From Pipra filicauda (lineage: Eukaryota > Chordata > Aves > Passeriformes > Pipridae): a stretch of DNA of 64,000 nt. Under the pieces are notes generated by a model. That model did not search any database. It saw only the letters and a program-made list of their open reading frames with translations, and was not told the origin of the DNA. Both the position numbers and the translations under genes were made by a program. Below, one piece after another: positions 12,476 to 26,400 of the stretch (its first letter is position 1; the number at the start of each line of letters is the position of its first letter). The stretch covers positions 310,001-374,000 of the forward strand of contig NW_024104446.1 in the NCBI RefSeq assembly GCF_003945595.2, given 5' to 3'.

Positions 12476-15400
12476 AAGGAGAATATATTACTTGCTAAAT
12501 TATAACAAAAAATTATTATAAGGTAGTATGGAAAGCAAAACAATTTAAAACCGTTCAGAAGTTATTCATAGCAGCTTTAAATGTAAAAAAACCATTCCAA
12601 TCTAAGGTGAAAAACATCTGAAGTCAACAACTGGTGATTGCAACTATTTGTGTCTATTTGGTCATTCAGAGTAAAAGCCCAAAGAAAAGAAATGATTTCC
12701 ACAATTTATCAGACATAAAAAGCCATAAAATGTAAAGAAGTCATCAAATCATTTCCCTCTCTTAGCCATTAGGAGGTACAAAATGGGACTGATTTTTTAA
12801 TGTATTCAACTGCAAGCCAAGCTTTTTTTCCCCTTAAATAACTAACGTGGTCTGGCATTGTAATGTATTGCATTTAGCACTCAGAAATGAAGACAGAATC
12901 AACTGCAATCAAAAAGAAATGCCATTACAAGTTTTTTTGAGAATCTTCAGTCAATTGAGAAATTAATTCCATGATGCCTCAAAATCTATTTTCTCAATAG
13001 GCAGAAGGGGTTTTTTCCAAGACCCCTTTAGGAAAAGGGATGACCATTTCAAAGGGAAGAAATTACAAACAAACAAAATGCCTACTTTTTCCGTTGCATT
13101 TGGGACAAGAAGACTGCCTGTAGTCAAATGCTTATCAGAGGATCAAGTAACACTGATTTAAGAAAATGTCATCTCCAACTTACACCTGCCTGCCCTCAGT
13201 TGCAGGTTAGTGTCTTCTGAGCTAGACACAGGAGCTACACGAACTCTTGGCACGTCTTTCAATACAAGGTGAAATAGGTTTGTTTATAAGGGTCTGACAA
13301 AATCAGTATATTTCTGGACAGCTGATAGTTCCTTAATCATGCTGTGCCTATCTTCTCTAGGAACATCTTTTGGAAACCAATGGTTTTACACATTTCATCA
13401 TGAAGGTGAACATACTGATATAAAGTTCAGACAGCACATCAGAAATAAATTTTATAAATATTCCTTACCCCATAAAATAAATTTATAGCATGTGAACCTG
13501 AAAAAACCTCACAAAAAATAAGAATGCAGAGCAACTCCTTCATCATTGTCAAAAACTATGTTACACAGGAGCACGCAGGAGGACTTGATCACCAACATCA
13601 GTGAAAGCAACAGAATTGTCATTAATCCTTGCAAATAGATAAAATAAGCACAGAGATAAAGGAATATAGTATAAATCAAAGTGCTGTCTCTCTTCAATAT
13701 CTGTAAAAGTAATAAGGTGATCAATTAAATGATGCCTGAATTCTAAGTTCTCAGGAAAAGATGCTGAATAAGCACAAAATGCCTGCTATTTAAACAGATT
13801 AAGATACCACAAGTTGTCCCTATTCTTTATACTAGTTCAGATATTTTTGTTGCATAGTAGATCTAAAGAAGAGTTTTGATTAAGTTTATTAAATATGCAG
13901 AATTCTTTGTACATTTGTAAAACCTCAGAGAAAGCCTTGTCTTTTTATTTTTCATTTTAAAAAAGCTACTTTGCTTTCACTCCACTTGAGCAAATTAGGA
14001 TTAATTTTGCTGGATAGTGAAGTTACACTTAGGCAAAGCAACATAGTGTAACCATGAGGCTTAGGGAACAAAACTGCAGTTAATAAAACTGGTTACTACA
14101 GATTTGACTACACAGTGGTCGTGCAGGATGGAAAGAAAACTTTGTTAGGCAAGAAAAAAATATCTCTTATAAAAAAGACAATTTGACTAATTTATTTTAA
14201 TCACTGCTAAGGATAATAAAAAGAGTTTTAATGGTCAGGAATTTTAAGATTGGGTAGAACTTAACTTACTATAAAAGTCTCCTCTATGCAGTCAAGGAAA
14301 AAACATCAGAAATGTTAAATATGCTGAACAGATATCCTGTCAATACCTTATGAAATCTCACACCCACCCAAATAATGTCTCTCTGGGGGTTAATCATGTT
14401 ACATTAAACAGTTTCTTCTTTTTTTTTTTTTCTCTCATAAAATTATAGACATCTAAATGTCTACTGACACTTGACACTTTCCTTAAAGTGTAGCTCCAAG
14501 TCCTTCACCTAAGATTATTCTGAGTATAAGCAGGTTATGGAATACAAATATATCTATAAAAAGGTTCCTAATTTTAGTTCAAGGTTTTTGTTTTAATTTA
14601 CAGTTACTTGTTCTAGAAATCATACTTAGTAATACACGTCTAATCTACAAAAAAGCAAAAAAAATTATATGTATGCACAACAATTAACAGCATATTGAGA
14701 AGCACATCTTGCTTGGCAGTCAAAAAATAACTGGAACAGTAATTTTTAAATATGTTTTCAAATATGTTTTTTGCCAAGTTCCTCAATTAAGTTTTTCCTG
14801 TGGCAATCCACTTCTGGTTTAGTAGCACAGGACTTATTTCAAATATATTCTATTTCGAGTGAACTTAATCTAAGTTCATACCTAAGCCCAAGTACAGGCA
14901 AATTTTATTTACTCAGTGGTCAGACTATTTTGAACACTGTTCAATAAACAGCATTCATTAAACAAAGGAAAATAAATTTGCAAATCACTTTTGGGGGAAA
15001 AAGTCTTCTTAAAAGTGTGTTTATTCTGAGTATTCTAACAATCTCTTGAAAAAGCAGTATGAAGCTTTTCTTGAATAGCTTACTGTGCTATGATCTTACC
15101 TACTACTAAAACAAAATTCCAGCATTTTAGTTAACAGTAAGTGTTTTGATTCTATAATAAGGTATTTTATTAAAAAAAAAAAAACACAAAAAATTGTGTC
15201 ATCTGTATTCAATTCTTAAAAGAAAAAAAATTAAAGAAAACAAAACACCACTACCACTGCAAAATGGGATTTCTTGACAGTCTCCTCATTCAAAAAAGTA
15301 AACCTTTGCTCACTTTGTATAGCATAAACAGAATCACATTTTCTTTTGGAATTTAGCATGAGACCTTTTATTTGTCTGAATAATCTTAAATTACAGTTTC

Positions 15401-17082
15401 TTATCACAGTTTTGCTATGAACTTGTGACCCACTGTTTCTTAGAAACCAAAATACAAGCAAAGAGTAGAAGTGGATTTTTTTTTTCTTAATTCAGTTCCA
15501 TATTATAGTATCTGAAGACAGTACAAAGAATACCATACTCATTTTTTTTCACCTATCATAAACGTTTAGTTATTTTTATATAAAATGTCTGTATTCACAT
15601 AGACTCCTGTGGTTTGTGCCACAGGCCTCCAATCCACTAACCAACCTTTTCGTTCTGTGAATAATCACAAAGTGCTGGGACTAAGAGATGCTTTTGACTT
15701 TTTAACTACATAGGCTTAGTCACTGTGAAAAGAGGGCTTCCAGAACACAATATTTAACCTAATATAAAATTTCCTCTAAATTTTAGACATCTAATACTGG
15801 AATGGCAAATGCATGATCCTGCATTGGTGAATTCCATAAATGCCAGACCTTAAAACAGCTAAACAGAAAAACTATATAAAAACTCTATCCCAAGCTGCCA
15901 TTTCATTCTCTAAGAGAGTCAAAACTCCCATCAATCCATCCTCATTCCTAATTCTACTTTAGGAAGATGCAGAAGAAAATGCTACTTATACTTGTAGTTG
16001 AGGATATTGTGTTCCCACATTTCTGTTAAGTTTTTCTGGCAGATGACATTAAAAGCTTTTTGTCCTCATTCTTAGTCTTACCTTACGTAGGACTCATTGC
16101 CCAACAATATAGGGTTTTGGACCAGAAACCTTTTTGAAACAGAAATGTATTGTAGAAGATAAAAGACCAAATTTGCTGCTGTTTACAACCTTAGCAGAAT
16201 TTATCCACTTACCTCTATTCTGATATCAAGTTAAGCACTGAATACCACTCTAATATTTTCTGTTAAAAACTAATCAACAAACTCTACATAGTGATAGAGC
16301 TTGGGTTTTGTCCTTCTCATTAGTTTCACAGCAGTGAGGGTGCTGAACTCTATGGTCAACACAGGAGAAGAGCATTCTGGTACAGGTGGAATCTGGATTA
16401 AATGTACTGGAACAAACATCTTGAAGAGGAAAATATCATTGCAAACAGGGGTGGAAATTGTATTCTGAGTAATGGAGGTGATTCCCATGAGAACTTTCTA
16501 TCTCATAGCATCCTGCTTGTGCTAAAGACTTCTAGTAGCAGCAGATTCATGCAGCTGAATACATCATTCCCCATTTTTGAAAATTTACAAGAGAGGAATC
16601 CTTTCAAAAAAGGCAGAAAATTGTGGGGGTTTAAGTTATCTTAGTGGTTTTTTATTCTCCATACACTACTTATTAAAAAAACTAAATGTGGTAATCCAGC
16701 TTGTTTTTAATTTACCTGACTTCAGTGAGTAATTTTATATGGCTGCCAGCCTCAGTAGGAGGAAAGATTAATTGCTTGAGAGTCAAAATTTAGATATTCT
16801 ATTTTTTCTGTTTTCTTCATATAATCATTTTACATAGAAATGCATTATGTTATATTAATTTGGATTGTTATATTAATTTTTGTTTCTAAATAATATGTGA
16901 TATGAACAAAGCATCAGGTCATTGCTCACTGAAGATTAATAGATGGGAACAGCTGCTTTTGTGCTATTAAAAACAACTATTAATACAGGCTAGACAAACA
17001 CCACTTTCTGTAGAAGCAGAAAATGTTAATGAAAACAAAGAAATGAGTACACTAGTTAAATTAGCTATATTTTTTAAATCTT

Positions 17083-17412
17083 TCATAGAATAATACAATC
17101 ATCAAGGTTGGAAAAGACCTTTAAGATCAAGTTCAATCATCAACCCAACACCACCACCACAATCATCATTAATCTGTATCCTCAAGTGCCATATCCACGT
17201 GGTTTCTGGACACCTACAGAGATGGTGACCGCACCACTTCCCTGGGCAACCTGTTCCAGTGCTTGACAAGTCTTTCAATGAAAAATAATTTTCCCAATAT
17301 CCAATCTAAACCTTCCCTGGTGCAATTTGAGGCCATTTCCTCTTGTCCTCTTTGAACAGTATTTGTTTTGGAGAGACAGGAAAGGAAGAAAATCAGTATC
17401 AGCTCCTCCATG
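17083..17412 (-). mobile_element. CR1 LINE 3' fragment, minus orientation
   Basis: Read on the minus strand this ends in AGGTCTTTTCCAACCTTGAT followed by a degenerate ATTCTATG-type tail. It carries the upstream CR1 segments GGAACAGGTTGCCCAGGGAA and, earlier, CAAGAGGAAATGGCCTCAAA. It lies in the same orientation as ATRN. It is about 330 bases long, truncated at the 5' end, with no intact frame. The inner boundary near 17412 is approximate. Confidence 0.93.
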
Positions 17413-17924
17413 GAGTATCATGACAAAACAGAAATGCTATAAAGGTTGCTACAGTTGAATAGGAAGACAGAAATAGTGCCAGAGAAAACAAACTGTAAAG
17501 CTACCAATTAGGCATCTTTCAAAGCTAGACAGAACCTAAATCCAAGGAGACCATTTTCAATTTGCTGCCATGATGAGTTTAACATCTTTCTCACATCTCT
17601 CTTTTGTAGACAAAAGAAGTAATGACTTGTGCCATCCGTGGCCTCTTCTCTCAAACCCCCATGTCTCAGCTGTCAGTTACTCAGCAGAATAATCACATTT
17701 TCTAAGCAGCAAGATTTGAACACCATGGACTACCCTCCTGTTACTTCAAATACAACTTAGGTGTCAACAAGTCACTAGTAAGTGTTATTTTTTATTATTT
17801 TAAGCAACACAAAAATAACAAATATACCCATCTCATTTCTTTTTAATCTCTTGAGGCATATGTAAGTTGGATGGCTAATGCGTAGATGTCAAAGTTTATG
17901 TGGAAGACATAGATGTATGTACAA

Positions 17925-17970
17925 ACATATATAAAAATATAGGTGAACACATGTATAAAAATATAGGTGA
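17925..17970. repeat. Short tandem duplication of a 22-mer
   Basis: Two 22-base copies differing at one position (17925-17946 and 17949-17970) are separated by two bases. They contain the common core TATAAAAATATAGGTGA. This looks like a small slippage duplication. Confidence 0.85.
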
Positions 17971-20900
17971 AAAGTACCAAGTTACACAAAGACACCACAA
18001 AAGAAATGCTTTTACAGAGACAGATACTTTAAAAGAAAAAAAGATCAAATTTATTCTGTTCTACTCTCTACGTACTGGAGGAAAAAAACTCACTTCTCAC
18101 CTGGCTGCTGTGGGTGCTACTGGCTGATGCACACATAGTTTATACTCACTACTAACAGGTTCACTTTTAACAATAATTGGAAGTTCTGGTAAAAAAAAAA
18201 TTAATGTTTCCAATGAAAAATTAACTTCACATTGTCAAACAAGATCATTACAAACCAAATTTTGGGGGGAAGCATTAGAAATGTCCAATGTGAGATAGCA
18301 GAGAAGGCGATAGATCTCTGGAGGCAATAGAAACGCTGCAGACTTGCTTAAAGAAACTCCACCCCAACAGGCTGTCTGGTCAGAGGCTTTTACAGGATGG
18401 TCATCGGTGTCTTAGACACTGAGCCTTTAAGGCTGCTCAGAGAACAATCAGTGCAAGTTAAAACACAATGTTCCTGCTGTGCTGGTACTCACAGTTTTCC
18501 TCCGACTGCAAAAAAGCAACAGCACTGGCAGTACAATTATGGGAAAACTGAACACTATTTGGGATGCTATCATTTTATGAAAAAAAAATGGCAATACAGC
18601 AAAATGCTTATGTTATATTATTATTAAATGTATTATACATTCCTTGTGTGTATCAAAAGTTACTGTAAAGAATTTTTTCCTGGTATCTCATAAATTTTAA
18701 GAATAATTTTTTTGAAAATACCATGCATAAAGAAAATGACAAGATGATAAGCAGCTAGAGCAATTTTTTTTTTAACACTGACAACAAGTAGATGATTAAT
18801 AAGTTTGAAATCAATGCTAAAATATGTTACTAAAATGACACAAAATTGTTCCAAGCAATCTTCCCATAACTGTTTTATGCTGCAGTCTGTAGTACATATA
18901 TAACTCTATTTTTTCTATCAGAATTTCTATAGAATTTCTATTAAAAAACTATATATTTCCCAGACATGCAGTACATAACAGAATATGACCTTGAAGAAAA
19001 CAAAACACTAAGAGAAGCCACTAGGACAGCAAGCCAGGACCTGCTCCCTTCTACAGTCAAAGCTGGTTTGTTTCCAAAATAAATTAATATTTAATGATGC
19101 ATTTTCTATTACTGAATTTTGATATTCATGCCTTCCAAACTGTATCTCAAATGGGACTCAACCAAAATTTAGAAAAAAATTAATCAAAGTGATTTGGAAT
19201 ATCTGTCTTCAAAGTCTTCAACACTTCAAGCTACAAGGCTTCCCAGGTGTCCCATATCTCAACAGCTTCTCCTGCTCAGAAACACACAAGGCTGAGCTGT
19301 GCATCTCTTGTCTAAGCTACACCACAACAGAGTGTGAATGTGCCTTATTCTGTTCACTGGAGGATTTGAGTCCTTAAATATTTCTGTCACAGACTGACAG
19401 CACTGCATCTAAAACCCCAAGGGCTGCTCATGGGTTTGTTTCATCTGGAACCCCAAACCTGCCTCTTGCTAGAGCACTCCCTCATGTTCAGAACTCACCT
19501 CTGCCTTCCCTCTTATTTTCTTGCACATTGAGATAACTCCTAAAAAGAATGCTTTAACTTTGTGTGGTACTATCGCTTCACATTTTTCTTTGCCATACAG
19601 GGGTCTTAGATTACAAGTCTTAAGCATGTGTACAGGGTCTGGAGTTCCACAAATGATTGTGCACTATCATTTATTTCCAAGAAGAAATGCAAGGTATTTT
19701 GAACAACTAAAATTATTTCATAATTTAAGGTAAGAAATTAAATTCATTATCTATTATGGCTACCTATTTGAAATCACAGACTACTTGAAACCATTTTTAA
19801 TTAGTATAAGAACAGAAAACTGTAATAAATTATAGTCACAGAACTTCCTTTAAACTTCCTAAAACACTCCTGTAATTTATTACTGATTTTTGTATAGACT
19901 ACAGCAATGAATCAAATATAAAATAATTCAAACTATATATTAGTACAATGAAATGTCAAAGAACTGAAGGAGCACATACATCTTTACTGCAAGGCACATC
20001 TTAGGCCTACTGAATATAAAGTTCATTTTTACACCCAGAATACAAACTCTAACTCTCATTCTCTGTATTGAAAAGAGACTTCAACTAACAGAATTTAAAT
20101 GAGTAACTGGTATTAGGAATGATTATTTTAAAAAGAAAAAGAATAATAATTATTTATAAAAAATATGATCATTGTCAAATTATTGCCCATCAGCAACCAA
20201 CATACACCCTTCTGACACAAAAATAAACCAGAGTAAACCTTCATTAGATGGAAAGCTTTTTAACTCCACAATAACAAAAATGCTACAGATTTAAAAATAA
20301 GTAGTATGAAACTTAGTAACATCTTGGTAACATTCAGGACTCATAGTATGGTAAATATCCATAGCCATTTGGCTACATATAGATCATTTTCTTATATAAT
20401 TGGAATACTTTATCTTCACCCAGTAAATCCCTGCTTTCTAGATCTCAGACTCCCAAAACTCTGTTGAAAATTAGGACTGGAGAAAGACACATGGAATCAG
20501 CTACACCACTGCCCATTTCCAAAGCTAGAGATGTTTGAAAATTTGAAAAATATAGTGTGATAATGCAGATTTCTTAACATCTTTAGGCAATCTATTTTAC
20601 AGTTTAGTCAGTAGAAAATTTTGCTTGTATTCCACCTTAATCTTTCTTGTTCCAGTCTAACACCATTACTTCCTCCTCAACCAAAATGGGAGGGGGGGAG
20701 AAGGCATTTTATCATCATTCTCCCTTTTCAGTTTCTCTTCATGCATTTGAAGCCTGTTATTATGCCTCCATCTTTTCTTTTTCCTTCTTTGAGGTTTGTC
20801 ACATTTATTAAGCCTGCATCATATCAGGATGCAAAGCAAGTCCTTAAATCTGTTTCAAAGCGATTGAAATGTCAGCAATTATAATGAGTGAAAATACATA

Positions 20901-23300
20901 AAAGTCAATTTTTTTATCCATTCTTTAATCACAACTATTCAAAACCTTTTGAAACATGAATTATATCTTTCTCCTATAACAACTGTTACTCATTCCATAG
21001 TAATTCGATAGCATAACACGATGCAATACCACTACGAATGTATCAGTTATTTGATGACAGTTATAAAGCCATCATTATTACCAAAGTAGGAAAAAAAAAT
21101 AAATTATATTAGTACAGAATTTTTCCATCCCTGGACAAAGGTCAGAACAGAATTGGTCACTTAGAGGTGAAGAGTCAGCTTCTTTCACAGCTTTTTGAAT
21201 GACCTCCTACAATTATAACCAGAAAGGATTTAGGAAACTACTAACATAGTTAAGGGGGAAAAAATGTTTTCCAAGGACTACAAGGCTTGCTATACATCTC
21301 CTTCTCCTTCCTTTCAAGATCATCAGGGATATAAGGAACAACACAGGCTAATCCAGCCTATAAAAGAAAAGGTAGGTTTTCTTGCAAATCATTTAATCTG
21401 CATCACTGACAGTCACAATAAGTTGGAGGTCATATTTTACATATATCATGACAGCAGAAAACATAATATGTGCACTGAATACATAATTACTTTTGTCAGG
21501 ACACTCTGAAAAGAATATTCTATGTCATAAGAATGTTAGGAAAGTAATTCTTAGTTTTTCTCCCAATGTACACCGCTTTACCTCTCCACTGCAGAGATCA
21601 AGTACAACCTCTTTTCCCAGCTTTGACTGCTCTCCAATTCATAACCAAGTTATGCTCTTGTAACTATAGCAACTTGATATATGAAGAATATTACAGTATT
21701 AGAGATATACTTTAAGAGTTATACTCATTATCTTGTCATTCCTTTAAAAAGTTTTCAATATGGATCCGCACAGAAATTACTCAGGAGCTCTAAGGAAAAA
21801 ATGCACCACATGCTCAGGTAGACCTCATACAGAAGGCTTAGTCTTAGCATAAAAGAAAAGTTAGAAAGGTCCAGCCAGAAACTCAGTTGGCAGCAGCAAA
21901 GTGACACAAGGTGGAACAATAAGGATGACTGGCTTCGTGATTTTTTTTGTCCTTTGATTGGCTATTTCATATAATTTCCTGTCTTATTTTCTCTTTATTT
22001 CAGTCACACATAAGCTCAGTTTCTAGCTGGATTATCCTTTCTTCCATTTATATTTTTTTCCATAAGCTTCTATTTTAATTTGCAACCATGCAGAATTTTT
22101 TTTCTGTCTTACCAAAAGCATTACCAGATTGAAGGAGGAAAAAAAACCAAACCAGAAACATCACTTTCTTTATGTTTGTACAGTGCCCGATCCCAACTAT
22201 ATTCACAAACTCCACTTCTATCCCAGTAACATTGATGTGACTTATCTATGGATCACTGCTATTTTTTTCTGCAGAAATCTCTGGCCCACAATTTGGGCAC
22301 CTCTATGACAGTAATCATGATACTGAAGAAAATCTAACAGTTCACAATGACTCGATTTTTCAAAATATCCTGAAGATATAAACATATTTATTATGGGTTT
22401 TATACTGCAGAATACAATATACCCATGCAGATAAAGCCTCAAAATAATTATCGTTTTTATTTTTTAAACCATTCCTTAGTCAAAATAGCTCCTGTTTAAA
22501 ATCATGTCTACCAATAAAAATATGCACTCTTACAGACTAGGTTTGAAAAAATAAGTTGTAAAATTTATAATGTTACTGGTCTTATAAATTGATTTTAGTC
22601 ATTATTGCACCATGCATATTTCACTAAAGGTGATGGAATGCTTATTCAGTTGATAGCTAATGTATCCCTGAAGAATAAAAGCTGTATGAATACATCATTT
22701 TGCCATAAAGGTGATACAGACAGCAAAAGAACATTTTGTCAACTTCAGGAAAAAAAGAGAACTATTAAGAATTATTTAAAGCATCATAAAGCACCAGCAA
22801 AACATTCGATTGTCAATAGGGGTAGACATTAATCTTTCCATCCCCTTGAACACAATTTTTACATATTGTGCCTGAGTTTACCAGATGGGAAGCTTTATGC
22901 ATTGCCTACTGAGTGCTGAGGAACAAACAAACCCTTTAAATGAATAAATACACCTTAAGAAGTAAAGGTTCTGTTAAAGAAACATCAGTAATGGAGAACG
23001 GGACTAAACTTTCTAGTACCCTCCTAGATTCAAAGTCAACTACCTTAGTGAGTTTTCATATTGAATATATTCCTACTTCTGCCATTTATTTCTATGGGAA
23101 GGAGTTACTGTCAACTTTAAAACCATCCATGGAAGCAAAAAAGCAGCCCTACAGCAATATACAAAACTTATCTGGGTTACTGGACTTCGTTCTCTCTTTC
23201 ACTTCAAGGAGAATCCTCCAGTTCAGCAATGGATAAAGTAAACATTGAACAGGAATGTCATTTTGGTATTTTTCTCTTTCCTCCCAGGAGAAGGACTTAC

Positions 23301-23438
23301 CTGTGCACTGTCCTCCATTTGTGGGATCCCCATAATATCCTGGCATGCACGTCTCACACTGTTTTCCTGTTGTGAGGTTTTTACATTGATCACAGACATT
23401 GCTGTTGATGCAGGTGCTGTGGCCGTTACACTGGCAAG
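23301..23438 (-). CDS. ATRN: ATRN exon: first laminin-type EGF module
   Basis: This 138-base, phase 1-1 exon encodes one laminin-type EGF domain: CQCNGHSTCINSNVCDQC, then KNLTTGKQCETCMPGYYGDP, then TNGGQCT. Eight cysteines with the CxCNGH start, the GxxCExCxPGYYGDP centre and the GGxC end are the hallmarks of this family. NLT is a potential N-glycosylation site. The acceptor is ...gttatattctag and the donor is ACAG followed by gtaagtcc, a strong consensus. The match to attractin (STCIN...VC..CKNLTTGKQC) is close, whereas ATRNL1 reads SKCINQSICEKCENLTTGKHC as I remember it. An 18-kb intron follows on the 3' side, the longest in the window. Confidence 0.97.
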
Positions 23439-26400
23439 CTAGAATATAACATTTTAAAAGCTACATTACTAAATAGCTCTTTGGAACAAAATCATACCTA
23501 TGTGATTACAAAATTGCAGTACAATGTAATTCTGAGTAGTTTAGTCCTGACTAATAACCAGTATATGTTTGTACTTTGACACAGAACCTCTTAAAAATAG
23601 CATTGCAACATCAATCCACACAAAAGACCACAAAAGTTGACTTTTTAGTCACATGTGAATTTGAAGTGTGTAAGAAATTGGGTTTTTGCTATTTTTTTCT
23701 GCCATCCAGTCCTTATAGTTTTAAAATGCTGTCCAGTCACTTAAGAAATCTTTTAAGAGGTAGTAAGTCACAAACTGAGACTACATGAAAACCCCAATAC
23801 CTATAATCCATTGTTAAACATCTGAAAGGCTACTGTGATGGAGAACGTGAACAACTCGCAGCCAAATTTTTATCTACTGGGGAGACAGAACTTCCAAAAT
23901 AAAGTAACAAAATATCATCTTGTTTTTAACAGTTCTGACCCTCTTTACCTTTAGCATACAAAACAATTTTAAGGACATCAGGACCACATCAAACAGCTCC
24001 AGTCCCTCCTCACTACAGTTGATTTCAGTGAAAGGAAAAAACCTGGACTCTATTGACATATGTTTTGGGTTTTTTTTTTACACCTGACCTTGAAAGCATA
24101 AAATTGCTTTTTGTAAAATAACAGCACTATAAACCACTGATCTTGCACCATAGCTCCACTCCAGAGATTCATGTTTTGGGAAAACTCAGAAAGCACTGAT
24201 CACTACTGCAGCAAAATCACAACGTGAATCCTGCCAGAATCATTGATCCTGCTGCCAGGTTTTGAAGGATGACCTCCCTATAGAGTGGGACCTCAGAGCT
24301 CATCATGCTCAGCAGATTAGTAAACTGTCAATTACAGCAGCCTGTCAAATGTCAGACCATGGCAAACCTGGGTGTAAGACTCAGCAGAGGACTCTTATCT
24401 CAGTAAGATTGTATTTTTTTAAAATTTGGATTTTTAATCTAAATGTCACAATGATTCGTGTCTTGGCTAAGAGAAAAGAAAAAGATTATCACTGCATGAT
24501 TTAAAAGTTTTTAGATCAGTTTTATAATTTAGTAACTTAATATATTTACAGCCATTGCCAGGCTTGGCTCATAAACCATTAAACCTCCCCAGTTGACAGT
24601 CTCTTCCTTCTTTTGTAACCGTGCTCAGAGAATCTTACAAACAAGTATCAAATGTTTCTGTACTATTAAGTTTTCTCGCTATTTTGACTTAATTCTCAAA
24701 CACATTTGTGGTGTTCTCCTCCAGGAGGGTTCCCCTTCTGCAGTTTGTTGCCATTCTCAGGAAAAGCTACACAAAAGCACCATGACCTGCAGCTCCATTT
24801 TGGCTTTTGTGTAAATGTCTTACACATAAAATTACTTAAAGGAAATGTTAAAAAAAAAATACAGTCCAGAAGACCAAAAGTAAAACCAGAGTACATTAAA
24901 TAGTTGTTCTATTAAAGTAAGATTGCCTAATTAAGACTGTATCGTAGTCTACAAAAAATGCTTTATTTAGTTTGAAACTCACTAGTTTTATGTGGCGAAG
25001 GGAAAAATATTACAGAAGCCATTGAATTAAAATTTCACTTGATGTAAAATTTCATTTTTATTGGTATTTTCATAGAATATTGTCTGTAATGAATTATACC
25101 AACATATTTTATTCTAAGCACAGCTATCATTTGCCATACTTGAAACAAGATTAAAAAAAGACTAAGTCTGTGTAAGCCTATTGAACAGTTTGTGGTTTGG
25201 ATGAAAATAAATAGTTTATATCCTATAGTTTGAAGATTATTCTGCCACACTGATGAATAGTTGGCTAAACCATTCATGTTCATTCATACATGCATTTAGT
25301 TTTCCTTGTAGTCCATATCCATCCTCTTTATAGTGCCTCTGGGCAATTGTGTTGGTGATAAATATTTTAAATTCATTCTCCTTTTCTGTCTGTTCAAATC
25401 TTTAAAATTAGTATTCAGCAGGTAGTATAAAAAATATTTATTTTTGTGACTGGTCACTTTGAAATCAATAGTCCTCAAAGAAGCTGTCATAGTATTTTTT
25501 TTTTTATATGAATAGAATTTTATCACATTCTTATTTTAACTGAACTATTATTATAAATAAAATTGCAAATGCCATACATGAAAAGAAAAACATTGTTGAC
25601 ATCTCCTCCCATGAGAAGAGCAGTTTAGGTAGAATGCAAGCCCAAGATTTTCTTTAAAGTCTAAATTTCTCCTCTGAAAAGCAGTGTGAATGGATTCTAA
25701 CTAGTTCATTTAAAACTAGATGAAGTATCTTTACATTAGATCAAGATTGTAACGCAGACATCCTTTTTCTATATTTTCCTAGTTTTAGTGTTTTCTTAAA
25801 ATTATAATTACCAACAATTGTCAGCATCACCAACCATTGCAACACAGAGGTCAAAAGCAAATTAAACATAAAATTGCTTGTCTCCAGGGCAGCCTCACTG
25901 AAGATTCAGCTAAAGCAAATTTTGTGTGTGAGGAGAATTTATTGCTGCCAGTGATGTACATTAAAAGGATTTAAAGAAAAAATAACTTTTTAAAACTGAT
26001 CTCCTAATTCTTATTTAAATGATCATCACAGGGTCTCATTATTTTAATAACTATTTTAAATATTTAATACTGATGTCTTAAGTTTGATTGCACTGAAACA
26101 ACTTCAAGATTTATTGAACTGTGGAATTCTTCTGACTTTTCACTTTTCTCAATGAGATACATATTTTTAGGCAAATCAGCAATTATGAAATGTCATTTTT
26201 TCAGTGGTGTGTCATGTCAGTTGAGGACTGCATTGGTTCTTATTGTGCATATAATTTTTTGAAATTGATTTAAAAATCTCTTCCATTTTCTTTGACTTAA
26301 CAAAATGTAAGAATTCAGAACTGTCATATATGACCAGATAATATTATCACTTGTAGCAAATTAAAATTTACAATTAAGGTTGTTTTCATCATCCTTCAAA

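Larger units (their letters stand above)
5261..23300 (-). other. ATRN: ATRN intron of 18 kb between the two laminin-EGF exons
   Basis: This is the longest intron in the window. It is strongly AT-rich, with many A and T runs and no intact coding sequence. I can identify a CR1 fragment in plus orientation near 8.75-8.95 kb, a CR1 fragment in minus orientation near 17.08-17.41 kb, a TAATAT simple repeat at 8281-8299, a C-rich tract at 12453-12475 and a short duplicated 22-mer at 17925-17970. The rest is unassigned intronic sequence. The short open frames scattered through it have no recognisable domains. Confidence 0.85.
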
